From the NCBI GenBank assembly GCA_907163375.1, contig CAJQUW010010404.1, forward strand, positions 62,001-126,000: a DNA stretch of 64,000 nucleotides, written 5' to 3'. Shown piece by piece: positions 31,741 through 42,071 of this stretch. Under the pieces are notes generated by a model that was given only the letters and a program-made list of their open reading frames with translations, was not told the DNA's origin and did not search any database. How positions within the stretch are numbered: the first letter of the stretch is position 1; each line of letters begins with the position of its first letter. The translations under genes and the position numbers were made by a program. Source of the DNA: Prostheceraeus crozeri (lineage: Eukaryota; Platyhelminthes; Polycladida; Euryleptidae).

Positions 31741-31955
31741 CGTCATGGTAAAATTTTATTGAAATAAAAAGATACATATGAAAAAGTGTTTTGAAGAAGT
31801 GTTGACAAAGTGGGAAAGTCTTTTCACAGATATAGTGCGAATGAAGTGACTGTAGGCATATATTCTCAAGAAAGTGCAATCTAAAGCGATACATAAAGCA
31901 ATAATGAATATCAACAAAAAACATCATCAAAATACTGATTTAAGAATGAATCTAT

Positions 31956-34900
31956 TTACACATCTCCTGAATGTGGTAGTGTGAGTTTAATTCTTTTGGG
32001 TGGTGATATGTTTGTGCCGGGATGTCCATGTGGAAGAGATATGTTATGTCCTATCCAACACCTCTTATCCTCCCACACTGAAAGTGCTCGCTTCCCAAAT
32101 GTATGAATTTTTACCTCATGTGTCTTTAATTTTAAGATGGTCATGTTGACAAACGTTATGTTCTTGTTTATGTAGGCCTTCTTTTAGACCCTATGTTTCA
32201 TATTTACAACAATCGATTTAGATATGCCTTTTGCGCGCTTAATACTGTCACTGGAGTCTTTTGGGTTCATAGAATACATTTTATGACGAAGAAGAATCAT
32301 TTCCTTAATCTCCTTGCCTGCCATTTCACCTTTAAAGCATCCTAATTTTGCTTTATTTTTAATAGAGTATAGTGGGTGATCTGTAGGATAATTTGATGTC
32401 TCAAAATATTTTTCCTACTTCATTGAAATTTAACTCTTTCTGAGCAGCGATACTTAAAAAGAAACTGTCGGTATCACCGCCCAGCAAACGCACGTCTTTA
32501 ATTAGAGGGGATGGTTTTAATATTCTGTAGAATAGTTGATACATTTCAAGCTTGGAATAATCTAACACAGCTTGTCCAAGGTAGATGGGCTTGCACAACT
32601 CTACTTCTGATTCTATCATTTTAACACCAACCAACTCATCATCTGTAATATCTCTATCAATAAAGAGAGGTGATGTCGCTAACTTTTGAAATTTATCATT
32701 ATGACTCACACGTTTATAGTCAATACGCTTTCTAACTTTCTCCATCGTCTTGCCAAAAAGACTATTATTCTTATATTTATAGAAATCCTTTTCAAACTTA
32801 TTTTCGGCTAGTGCACGTTTCTGGCTGTTACTATCAATGTAAGGTTTCAAAAAGGCCCTCTGGCTAAATTTGATAATGCGGTGAACTGTCTTTAAAATCA
32901 TCCCCATTTCTAGATAAAATTTCAAGATGGAAAAGTGGACTAGATAATTTTCTTTATCAAACTGAGTAAGCAAAAGTTTGCGACAAGGCTTATACTTGGG
33001 GTGTCCACTCCCTTCTAAATATTTTTGAAATTGTTTCATAAAGTCCGAAAACATATCTTCAGTCACTTCACCTGATTCGGGCGCAAGGGGAAAATCCACA
33101 GTTTCATTTTTAGTACTATTTGGATAGATAAGATCTACCTCAAAATAATATCCCCAATCACCATTATCTGGAATAGCTAGTATGTTTGAAGGGTTGGAGA
33201 AATGCTGAATTTCATTATCACCCAACCAGCCAAACTCAGAGTGAGGTAGAGGTCTGGACAGCGAACTACCATATAAATTATTCTGGTCATAGTACTTAAG
33301 ATGAATCTGATCATCTGCTATTTTTGATTTTATTTGATGCCTATTTACAAATGTAAGATTCCTCGTTCAAATAAATTATACATCTCTGGATCTTGCAAAA
33401 GATGGATGCTCTCTCCAGTCAGTTTAAAAGCAGACTGGAATGACATGGCTGGAAGACTGACAAAGTGGATAGGGTCTAATTTATCTTCTTCTAATGCCAC
33501 TCGTCGAAACGCCTGAAATACATCAGCCAGAAAAAATACATCTAATTTTAGATAGGCGGTCATATAATTGCTAATCGTTTGACAGTCTAATTTTATCCAT
33601 GCATCTTGAGCATGATTGCAATCTTCTACCTTGCATTCTACACCAGTCAAATCATTTTTAAATTTGCCTATTGATGGAAGAGAACTCTCACTACGTTTAG
33701 AAATGTTGTCAAAGTATGCATATGGAGACACTCCTTTGCGTGTGATGACTTCATCCGTCAAGTTACAAATTTTGAGTTAGTGGAAGAGACTTAAGATTTT
33801 GAACGAGATGCTAGTGATGAAGCCATGAATTGATAGGAATCTGAAAATTTTATATCAAAATAGACTGTCTTATTTTCTTTAGTTTTGTCAACTACTACTT
33901 TTGCTGTCATGGCCATGAACTTTTCTCTCGTTTGAGCTATTACACTTAACTTCCACTCTTCCATTTTTCCTAACCCCCTTTTATTATCATATGAATGTCA
34001 TAACCTTTGAAGTTATAAAAGATAACGGGTAGAGTACGCCGTTTCAGTCTCAGTGAAAAATTACATCTTGTACATAGCGCGTTTCTAAATTCACCAGTGA
34101 TGTGATCATGGTCGCACACTTTCTTGATTTTACCTTCATCAAACGTTTTATTACATTTTGGGCAGACTTTACAACTTTCAAATTTTACTTGATCATATGC
34201 TGACATATTCAATGATCTGCGTTGTAGTTCACTATCATATTTTTGCTGAAATTTGGTAGCGCTTTCGAGGAATTGTAGGAATTTATGTATACAATCCTCA
34301 CCTTGCCAGACGTGCATTTAATTATTTTTATTTTTGAAGTAATCACGCCATACCTCATAACATGATATGGCTGCCGCTTTATGAGTGCTATCATCAATAT
34401 GGCATTCGATGTCAGCATAGATGACACGAAGAGGACTTAATTCATCACCTTTCTCTCTATATGAAAACTCTTTATCTTTGGGCACGCATTCTATTTGCAG
34501 TTTACCTCGCTTACACCATTCATAATGTGTTTCAAATTTATATTTTGACCAGATGGGACGCATACAACGGTCACATATGAAATAATCTCCTCTTCTAGAT
34601 GTTAAGTGGGAATATAGTCGAGTCATTTTAGGAATACCAAAGCAATGCCAATTTTCACTATCATTTTGATATACTTGCAGGAGACTGACTACCCGATCAT
34701 AAGTTGATGAACGGTTTTTGTAGCGCACACCCTTAAGCCCCTGTTGCCAGATGTGAACAACTATTTTAATTTCATTTGGTTTTTCAAATTTCTCTATATC
34801 TTTAAACTTCATGTCTTCGCTATTGCAGTCATCAAACTTCAATTCATGCTCCCATTCATGATATTTGCTTCTACGGAAACGGTTGTTCTGTACATCATGA

Positions 34901-35196
34901 TAGTGGAGAATGGACAATACCGCATACTTAAAACACTGTGATTCACAATCAACAGAAATGACTGCATTCTTAGCGCTCAACCTTTTTGGAAGATTGAAGG
35001 AGCCTCGACCGCGGTAATTTTCTAATAGAGTAATTTCAAACTTGGCAGATTCTGTGCCATCAAAAATTAGACCACTATCACGCTCGTTAAATTTATGAAT
35101 ATTTGATTTTAATCCTTGGATGTGAAAATTTAACCATGCTACTTTATCGACTACCTCTGTAGCAGGAGAGGAGGGTACCGGTATGTAAAACACCAA
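31956..35196 (-). pseudogene. Protein-primed family-B DNA polymerase, Polinton 1 (fossil)
   Basis: Minus strand. Recognisable parts in order: an N-terminal region with a CDRC...HYEWC zinc-finger-like block, the exonuclease I motif VIYADIECHI, a CPKC...CDHDHITG HNH-like zinc block, the palm motif B block NNSLFGK, the motif C block GGDTDSFFLSI, and the C-terminal tail WEDKRCW...LPHGH typical of Polinton polymerases. It would replicate the element from a terminal protein. It carries about five breaks. Polinton 2 has a clear homologue. Confidence 0.9.
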
Positions 35197-35246
35197 CCTC
35201 TACTATTTCACCAGTATTAACGGCGTCATACGGGAGGTGATTTTTC

Positions 35247-35867
35247 ACTTTCATGATTGGAAATAGGCTCTCCCTGCTTTTTTGAGACACTTTATTGAAA
35301 TTAAAAAATATGATCGTTAAAAACCCAACGTTTCGTCCGTCACGGACTTAATCATGGGCAACAAAGTCCAGCCATTAATACCATGAGTTTATATACATCT
35401 AGTGACAGCTCGTCAGTTCATGTTTCCGATTGAGTATCGGACCATACGATTTAATATACTTCGCTTCAGCGATCCTGGTAAGAACAGGGTCGTGCTGAAC
35501 ATCGTAGAAGCGTTTCAAATGGAGATAATAAGAGTGCCATCTCAGATCATATTGTCCAATTTCATAGTAATTTGACCCTTAGGTTAGAAGATTTTATTAT
35601 TGAGTTTATTAATCGCTTCAACGACCCTGTTCTTACCAGGATCGCTGAAGCGAACTGTATTAAATCGTATGGTCCGATACTCAATCGGAAACATGAACTG
35701 ACGAGCTGTCACTAGTTGTATATAAACTCATGGTATTAATGGCTGGACTTCGTTGCCCATGATTAAGTCCGTGACGGACGAAACGTTGGGTTTTTAACGA
35801 TCATATTTTTTAATTTCAATAAAGTGTCTCAAAAAAGCAGGGAGAGCCTATTTCTAATCATGAAAGT
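35247..35867. mobile_element. Inverted pair of Penelope-like 3' ends
   Basis: Arms 35247-35492 (minus) and 35621-35867 (plus) are near-perfect inverted copies around a 128-base centre. On the plus arm the frame reads VLTRIAEANCIKSYGPILNRKHELTSC, matching the C-terminal end of Penelope-like GIY-YIG proteins (EALYIK...P.LN). It is followed by a 3' region with GTCCGTGACGGACGAAACG, resembling the distal half of the hammerhead motif found in Penelope-like terminal repeats. The core CTGATGA box is degenerate (ATGATTA). Both copies are 5'-truncated. Confidence 0.7.
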
Positions 35868-35869
35868 AT

Positions 35870-36464
35870 CATGAGAGCATCTATCAATGTTGAATTTTGA
35901 TGGAACCACTCCGGAAAATCAGCAATAGTTTCTGAGGATTCCATATGGTAATTTCTCACTACATTATTGAGTGATACTTCAGTTAGTCGAATAGAGGAGG
36001 TGTTGTTGCTATAACTGTCATTTGTGTGTGTGTGGTGAAGTCTGTGTGAAGATAATTCAAAACCTGTTTCAAAAGATTGGAAACAAAAGTCACAAGTAAA
36101 GGAGATATGTTGAATAGAATCATCCATACCTCGGGAGATTGATGATGGTTTGGGTCGACACACACGTTGTCTGATGTGTCGGGTGAGATCGCGCTTCCTC
36201 GTAAAAATGCCCACAATCAGCACATGTTTTGGATGCTTCGCGTGACTGCGCACTTGAGTTGGAACTGTCATCATCTAAAGGAGAAATCATTCTGTCATCT
36301 CTATTGAAGTCATAGTTTATTTTTACAACCTACCTTCACTCAACAGTTGTAAAGCTTCCTGGAGAAGGGAGCGCTTTGATGATGAAGTAGATGCCTGAAA
36401 TTGAGAAAGATGCTATTAACCTAAAGTTTAAGGGAGATGAGTGATGAAATCCTTAACTTACCAT
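35870..36464 (-). pseudogene. C2H2 zinc-finger gene with ATG-only first exon (fossil)
   Basis: Minus strand. Exon 1 is only the ATG (36464-36462), followed by GTAAGT. Intron 1 is 36395-36461, exon 2 is 36334-36394, intron 2 is 36275-36333, and exon 3 starts at 36274. Exon 2 joins in frame to give M-ASTSSSKRSLLQEALQLL. Exon 3 has a CADC-type finger and a standard C2H2 finger CDFCFQSFETGFELSSHRLHH. A DNA-binding regulator is likely. A TATATAAAAG box lies at 36632-36641. The gene is broken but its splice signals are intact. Confidence 0.65.
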
Positions 36465-36631
36465 TTCAACGAAATTAAGTCAAAATCTCATACTTTGATA
36501 GTCAGAATGTAGTAATTGACTCAAACCAAAATAGGATACGTCAGCAACGTTAGATTATATTTGAGTGGAGAAAAAGGCTCAATTAGTGTTAATATATCTC
36601 AAATATGGAATGAAATCTAGTCTATTTTTCC

Positions 36632-36641
36632 CTTTTATATA
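36632..36641 (-). promoter_or_regulatory. TATA box of the C2H2 gene
   Basis: TATATAAAAGGG on the minus strand, about 170 bases before the ATG at 36464. It may also serve an untranslated leader exon. Confidence 0.5.
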
Positions 36642-36738
36642 CTCCCATACTCAACATTCATTGGCTATTCATTTTGATTGATTGCTTGCTTATACTTAAG
36701 GACTCAGAAATCAAGTTTATGGCATACATTTCAAAGTC

Positions 36739-37146
36739 ATGGATTCACCATCAACTCAATCACCAGTGTCTGCGTCAAGCATGCCAACTTGCCCACCCGC
36801 TCCCAAAAAGGCAACGGTGGCGAAGCAGAGAAGGCTGGATGATATTCCAAAGTTGGAATTACCAGATCTAACGGAGCAAGAAGAGTTAGAAATGATTTAT
36901 GTGCGATGGAAATACCTGATCTACAATCAGGAAGATGTAAAAACTGAAACTGACATTAACCTTCTTCATGATTTACGGAGATGGTACAGTCCATCATCCC
37001 AACCCCGGAATGAAGTGGAATGGAATTATATCCATGGTGTGTTGGTCGCGGTAGAGGAACGATTAAGGCAGTTGGTGTGCAACTGCAGTGGTTGTGAGAA
37101 TTCATGGGACAATGTGACTTCCGGGGAATTTTTGAATTTTTTGTAA
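36739..37146 (+). CDS. Hypothetical Polinton 1 protein
   Basis: 135 residues with a Pro/Ser-rich start (residues 1-30). An acidic-helical middle ('LDDIPKLELPDLTEQEELEMIYVRW') follows, and the C-terminus is CNCSGCENSW...FLNF. The cysteine cluster CNCSGC may bind metal. No family is recognised and no copy is seen in Polinton 2. The frame is open and it is divergent from the C2H2 gene. Confidence 0.45.
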   Translation: MDSPSTQSPVSASSMPTCPPAPKKATVAKQRRLDDIPKLELPDLTEQEELEMIYVRWKYLIYNQEDVKTETDINLLHDLRRWYSPSSQPRNEVEWNYIHGVLVAVEERLRQLVCNCSGCENSWDNVTSGEFLNFL

Positions 37147-37388
37147 ATTTCTTAATAAATGTTTATTTGCTTCATGTGCCTGTTTTCACTTATTTCTGGG
37201 TAATGTAGCATGCATAATCATTAACATCATAGTGAAAATCTGATCATTTGGCAGCTCAGTATAAATCATACCAGTTGATGATAGATACAATCATTTTTTC
37301 CTAAGTACTACGTCTATCACTGAGGATAAATGATAAAGGGATTGAATATCAAAAACAGAAACATGTAGTTCTTTAGATTTATTTACAA

Positions 37389-37730
37389 TTGAAGCACATA
37401 TACTTTATGGCAAGGAAAGTCAAGCGGAAGAACCTTTGCGTCATGGTAGACTTTGTAGCACCTTGGACGTTTAGGGGCATCGGGCGCTCTTCTCACGCGC
37501 GTTGTTTTCGGCGTCCACTCTTCATCCATCCAGACAATTCTTACAGTCTTGCCTTTTTCTCAAGTCTCCTTCTGACCACACTTGTCTTCATCACACCACC
37601 CATTGACGATCACAAAATTACATGGTGTTTCTGAGTTCATCATCTTGGCGTGCTAGTTCGTATGATGTGAATAAGAGTGCTTCAATCTTCCAACTTACGT
37701 AGTCTTCATCTAAATTAGAATCATTCTGAT
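37389..37730 (-). pseudogene. Inverted partner of the 37808 gene (fossil)
   Basis: Read on the minus strand, this stretch matches 37750-38090, ending in the same 'TTRVRRAPDAPKRPRCYKVY' segment and the same 3' flank. The two copies are divergent around a short centre near 37730-37750. This one is broken. Confidence 0.55.
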
Positions 37731-37760
37731 TGGTTGTTGAGGAATTCATTGTTGAAAAAC

Positions 37761-37769
37761 ATATAAAAG
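37761..37769 (+). promoter_or_regulatory. TATA box of the 37808 gene
   Basis: ATATAAAAG lies 38 bases before the ATG at 37808, the same spacing as the other TATA boxes of the element. Confidence 0.6.
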
Positions 37770-37807
37770 TTCAGAAAATTGAAACACTTCTCATTCTCAT
37801 CTATCTC

Positions 37808-38059
37808 ATGATGGAAGGTACATCTCCCGCCTCAGAGATCTTCAACAAAATCTTTGGAGTGGTCGACGAGTTGGATGAAGAGTGCGATCAGAAGGAGACT
37901 TGTGATAAAGGCAAGATTGCGCAAGTTGTGTGTAGTAATGGTGATTTTACACCAAAAACAACGCGCGTGAGAAGAGCGCCCGATGCCCCAAAACGACCAA
38001 GGTGCTACAAAGTCTACAATGGCTTAAAGGTTATTACACTTGACTTTTCCTCGCTATAA
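37808..38059 (+). CDS. Small acidic-then-basic Polinton 1 protein
   Basis: 84 residues from MMEGTSPASEIF. An acidic middle (VDELDEECDQKE) is followed by a basic, proline-rich C-terminus (RVRRAPDAPKRPRCYKVY). The ATG at 37808 is preferred over the upstream start because of the well-placed TATA box. No family is recognised. A divergent, decayed copy lies at 37389-37730. Confidence 0.5.
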   Translation: MMEGTSPASEIFNKIFGVVDELDEECDQKETCDKGKIAQVVCSNGDFTPKTTRVRRAPDAPKRPRCYKVYNGLKVITLDFSSL

Positions 38060-38099
38060 AGTATATGTGCTTCAATTGTAAATAAACCTACATACCACA

Positions 38100-38635
38100 T
38101 GTCTTTGTTTTGCAACGTATTTATCTAGAAATGGAAACAAATGGAGGAATTTAGATATGGAGTTAGTTAACACATATATTATCGGTCTACTTTTCTATCA
38201 AAAGAGATCCCACCATTAGAGAAGATAGAAAGTGATTTTGTATACGTGTGGCGTAAGAGTGACCTCTCATTTGATCCCTTCATCATTTAGCCGGAATGAT
38301 AGAGACAGTTCTTAAAAGAACTCACAGCTCATTCTCAGATGACGTTGGCAATGGAGAATATAAAAAGTAACCTATGGCAGATGGCTAAGACTCAACCGAT
38401 TGGCGTTCAAAGTGCTGCGTTGAGAACTGTGTCAAATGCCCAACATGAGTTGCCCCAGAGGTTTCGGTCTAAAATATGACACACTCCCTTGCCACACTTA
38501 TCACTACGATATCATCCGCTGTCTCAAGAGAGATCGCCCACCAACAGGAAGAATTATACCGAAATCCTCCTTAACATGCAACGTTTAAGTTGACTGATAG
38601 CAGATACAACTTTGTGATTTTATTTTTTATTTGTA
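38100..38635. other. Spacer with a box shared with Polinton 2
   Basis: No gene seen. At 38405-38522 there is a block of about 118 bp nearly identical to 58516-58634 in Polinton 2, with the core 'gttgccccagaggtttcgg'. Both blocks lie in the right-hand, non-replicase part of their elements. Confidence 0.6.
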
Positions 38636-38692
38636 TGATAGATTCAGTCAGACCGAAGTCTGTCCAGAGCAAACCACGTGGAGGTACTATCA
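38636..38692 (-). ncRNA. Candidate structured 3' element, copy 1
   Basis: On the minus strand a TGATAG...CTATCA outer stem encloses a perfect hairpin CAGAC-TTCG-GTCTG with a UUCG tetraloop. A near-identical block occurs at 39104-39156 after the neighbouring gene. Both lie just past the 3' end of a minus-strand gene. A 3'-processing or stability element is inferred. Confidence 0.4.
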
Positions 38693-38753
38693 TATTTTGC
38701 CCCATGGTGGTCTTTAAAAAGACTATTGGTTCGTTCTCGGGAAATGAATAGAC

Positions 38754-39017
38754 TTAGGTTTGGTCGATTCCGCTGAGAGAGACTTTTAATCTCTCTTTAT
38801 CAGCGGCATCGACCTCCTCTACTTCCATCCGACTGTCAAAGGGCGGAATATATCCCCACTCTGTTGAATCGTCATCATCGGTAACCGATGAGCCGATTCG
38901 AGCAAGATTGTTATAGACTCGCTGTCGCTCCTCCATCTCTAGAAACTCAATAAATAAATTTCTCGGTCTAAGCCGAGGCTTGTCAGGAGAGCTGACTGTC
39001 GTCTTAGGTGTTTTCAT
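38754..39017 (-). CDS. Short acidic Polinton accessory protein, Polinton 1
   Basis: 87 residues from the ATG at 39017, behind a TATATAAA box at 39055-39062. It shares RNLF, NNLARIGSS, Asp-rich STEWG and VEEVDAADKERLKVS with the 2954-3190 copy. It is acidic with no known domain. It is followed by the candidate UUCG hairpin element and preceded by the coiled-coil gene in the same orientation. Confidence 0.55.
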   Translation of the reverse strand: MKTPKTTVSSPDKPRLRPRNLFIEFLEMEERQRVYNNLARIGSSVTDDDDSTEWGYIPPFDSRMEVEEVDAADKERLKVSLSGIDQT

Positions 39018-39054
39018 GATGGAGTATAGAATGAAAATGAAAGAGCGGCAATGG

Positions 39055-39062
39055 TTTATATA
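39055..39062 (-). promoter_or_regulatory. TATA box of the 39017 gene
   Basis: TATATAAACCATTGCC, matching the promoter at 2909-2916. It lies 38 bases before the ATG. Confidence 0.7.
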
Positions 39063-39103
39063 CCCCTCTGATACAAGGACATGACTCAATTTTTCTAATT
39101 ATG

Positions 39104-39156
39104 TGATAGATTCAGACCGAAGTCTGTCCAGAGCAAACCACGAGGAGGTACTATCA
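39104..39156 (-). ncRNA. Candidate structured 3' element, copy 2
   Basis: Same outer TGATAG/CTATCA stem and CAGAC-TTCG-GTCTG hairpin (39113-39126) as copy 1. It overlaps the end of the coiled-coil gene's terminal exon. Confidence 0.4.
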
Positions 39157-40240
39157 CTCTTGCTCCGTGTGGCTCTTAAAAGAGACGTTTGGGGCGTTCT
39201 CGGGATCAAAAGATCCTACGACTGATGTAAAAACTCTGGAAGGAAGAGAATGGGAGATTGGATGCGGTAAGGAAATGATCATGTTGAAGTAACTTACTGG
39301 GAACTTTCTTCCGGACTTTTCGGACGACGAAGTCCTCAAGCTCGCCGATGATGTCCATGTTCATGTGGAGACATGGGACTCCGTCGTCCTCGTAGCATTG
39401 CTGCGTCCGATTGGGGTCAGTACTGATCGTTGGGGCGTCGCACACATTATTTTCGAAGAGGGGAAGATAGACTTCATACACTCTTCTTTTTCTACACTTC
39501 TCACGCTCATGCAATCGCCCTATTTCAGTCACCAACCTCTTGTTCACGCCCTTCACTTCCTCTGTTTCCTTCACCACGCTTCGCATCCGATCTATCTCAT
39601 CATCCTTCCTCAACAAATTCGCCTGCAGACTACTCACCAAACTTGCTTTCTTTATCAGCTCACTCCTTTCCACCATCCACTCTTTCTACTTCTGCCTCAT
39701 ACCTTCCAACTCTTCTCTCGTCACCTTATACCCTTCGGCCTTCGCAGTCAACTTCTCATTCCGCATCACTAATACTTTATTCTTCTCCTCAGCCGCCCTC
39801 AATCGATCTTTCATCCTCACATATTCATCCTTCGTGTTCCCTTCCTCCCTCCTAGGCGATGATGCCGCCAACGGCTTACCCACTTCCTTTCCTTCATCCT
39901 TCCCCTTCTCCTCAAGATCACCAATGTTCCCAAACAATTCCTCCAACACGTCATCCAAATCAACATCAATATCAGGCTTCTTGATATCCCCTCTCAACTC
40001 CACTTCTTCCTCACTCAAACCCTCATCAGTCGCCTTGGTTACACCTTTCTTCCCCACCGCACCCTCAATCGTTGCCACTGCCACTCTTTACCTCTTCCAT
40101 ATCTAACAAAGCTCCCTCAAACCACGACTTAAACCCCTGCATAGTAATATTGCCACTAGGGCACTGGCTATGGTTCCTAATGAACTCTACATCACTCCCA
40201 TCCTAACATACTACCCTATGATGCACACACACCCTCAACA
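39150..40240 (-). pseudogene. Coiled-coil Polinton protein, Polinton 1 (fossil)
   Basis: Homologous to 56390-57434. An N-terminal VCVHH-x-VVC...CPSGNI block is followed by an acidic region, the marker (L/V)AASSPR, and a long heptad-like coiled coil. Last comes a conserved C-terminal domain: PLFENNVCDAPT, QCYEDDGVPCLH and GELEDFVVRKVRKK. A GTAAGT donor follows the VRKV block at the same place in both copies, and a candidate acceptor with a short terminal exon lies near 39243. The protein likely self-associates. The C-terminal domain has three conserved cysteines and is not one I recognise. It is broken. Confidence 0.6.
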
Positions 40241-40474
40241 TTATTTTCCTCACATGCTCTCCCACCGTCCCCTCTTAGATGTGCTTTTTTGAGCTCTCTG
40301 CCTCTGGCAATGCGGCCACAGCTACACTTGCTGATGAGCATTCGTGCATTGATCATTTTAGTCATAGTGACGATTCTGTAAAGATAGAATAAAAATTTGC
40401 AAGTGTTTACAGGATACTACTTGCTGATATGCATCAAAAGACTAAGTCCAAAAACATTTGATAGCAGTTGTCTA

Positions 40475-40660
40475 GGCGTTAGGCTCTTGAATCCGTTACA
40501 GGCATTACTCAGAGGGGATGTTATCCTAGCTCTAAGGCCTCGACCCACAAATCCAACCTCGGGCGGACATAGCGTGCGTCATGTCACTGTGTTGGCATCC
40601 GGGCCCCGATATTGACATGAAAGCCGGTGGAGTTATTTACAAGAGGAAGCGTCCCAAGTC
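40475..40660 (+). repeat. Conserved 165-bp subterminal box, copy 2
   Basis: Same block as 2330-2535 and 58228-58415, starting near 'ttgaatccgttacaggcat' and ending 'ggagttatttacaagagga'. It lies between the coiled-coil gene and the right TIR. Confidence 0.65.
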
Positions 40661-41104
40661 GCAGAGACTCATAAACGACTGCTTTTTATTCAAAAATTTT
40701 ATTCATCATCATTAAATACGAATCTAAATTTTTCAGTATTTTAGTACTACTTATAAAACGTTTATCAGTAGTCTGTCAACTACAAAAAATCATGAGCTGT
40801 CAAATGTTTTTTGAATCAAGTCTAAAGGACTTGTAGAAGCAAAGTTATAGCCGTTTGAAGATTTCGGCCTACTATCATCAAATGGTCAGTCATACTATGG
40901 TGACTAACCTATTAGTCTGACTTCTTGGCTGATATCAGCAATGAAAAGTCAGAAGTCCGATATCGGACCTCAAGAGAAACGACTTACCTGTAGTCAGTTT
41001 CTCAACTTAGAGAGATTCCTCTCCCGAACTCGTACTTATATATACTTATATATCCTGTGAACATGCAATCGATAAGGGGGGCTAGACATTGGTTATCCAA
41101 AATT

Positions 41105-42065
41105 TGTGAATCCAAATCTGGTCTTAGTTTTCTCGTCCAATGCTTCGTTCGCCCACTGGAGCCCAAAACACAAGACTCAACCTCTGACGGCTCTCTAACA
41201 TGGTCAAAAGTCTCAATGTCGCTCTCAAGCCTCAGCAAAGGAAGATAGGGTCAAACTGTGCTTTCCAATCAATTTGTGGCACTCTTAGCTTTCAAACGAG
41301 CTATTGCACGACTCTCTACCATTTCTAGAACCAAAGTTGGAAGATCGCTGCCGAAGGGGGGGTTGAAGTTCTTCGTTCTTTGGCCTACGACTTTGAAAAC
41401 AAGTCCCCTAGATCCAAAATTGGCCAAAAAGTCCAAATCAGCCGTCCATTTTCACGTACGAGGCTTCATTTAGCCGCTACAGCCAGTTTCTCACTCAAAG
41501 ACCCTCTGACGGCGCTCTAACATGGCCAAAAGTCTCAATGTCACTCTCAAGCCTCAGCAAAGGAAGATAGGGCCAAACTGTGCCTTCCAATAAATTTGTG
41601 GCACTCTTAGCTTTCAAACGAGCTATTGCACGACTCTCTACGATCTCTAGAACCAAAGTTGGAAGAACGCTGCCGAGGGGGGATCGAAGTTCTTCATTTT
41701 TAGCCCTATGACGATGAAAACAACTCTCCTAAGCCCAAAATTGGTCACAAAGTCCAAATCGGACGTCCATTTTTACGTACGAGGCTTCGTTTAGCCGCTA
41801 CAGCCAGTTTCTCACTCAAAAACACGCAAAAACACAGCTAGACCACACCTACACCCAAGAAACACAACATGTCGACGCAGAATTTCATCAGGAAACCAAA
41901 TCTAAACACAAAATAACCCTACACACCAAAAGCAAAGACCGGCGCCCAAGAACAACCACGACGATCGACCAAGACACACCCGGCCGGTCAACCCAGAGCC
42001 ACACCAACCCAAGTCGCGCTCCAGAGAGGGGGTGCTGTGCGCAGTTGGGAGGATTCCTTACTACT
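41105..42065 (-). repeat. Right TIR of Polinton 1
   Basis: Inverted match to 16185-16840, with one internal module of about 320 bases duplicated in tandem (about 41190-41510 and 41512-41830). It ends GGATTCCTTACTACT. Confidence 0.88.
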
Positions 42066-42071
42066 GACGTG
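42066..42071 (+). repeat. Target-site duplication of Polinton 1, right
   Basis: GACGTG, identical to 16179-16184. Confidence 0.92.

Larger units (their letters stand above)
16185..42065. mobile_element. Polinton 1 (Polinton/Maverick fossil, 25.9 kb)
   Basis: Ends are AGTAGTAAGGAATCC and its complement GGATTCCTTACTACT, with TIRs of about 0.65 kb (left) and 0.96 kb (right) and a perfect 6-bp GACGTG duplication. The empty target site survives in the inverted arm at 8174-8184. Parts, left to right: GFYSF protein, zinc protein, exonuclease-like gene, accessory gene, RING protein, pX-like protein, ATPase, conserved Polinton protein, protease, TBP-like and PC4-like genes, capsid-associated genes, protein-primed DNA polymerase, C2H2 gene, small genes and a coiled-coil gene. 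No rve integrase core or double jelly-roll capsid protein was recognised. Nested inside are a Ty3/Gypsy-type element, a piggyBac and Penelope-like fragments. It is broken at a dozen or more points, though the clean duplication suggests moderate rather than great age. Confidence 0.93.

Noticed and set aside
39365-40106. Four overlapping plus-strand frames of 132-188 codons
   Set aside because: They are antisense shadows of the coiled-coil gene, with compositions typical of reverse reading of Glu/Lys-rich sequence.
16185-42065. Double jelly-roll major capsid gene and rve integrase in Polinton 1
   Set aside because: I looked for the usual motifs in both strands and did not find them; they may be absent or too diverged to see by eye.
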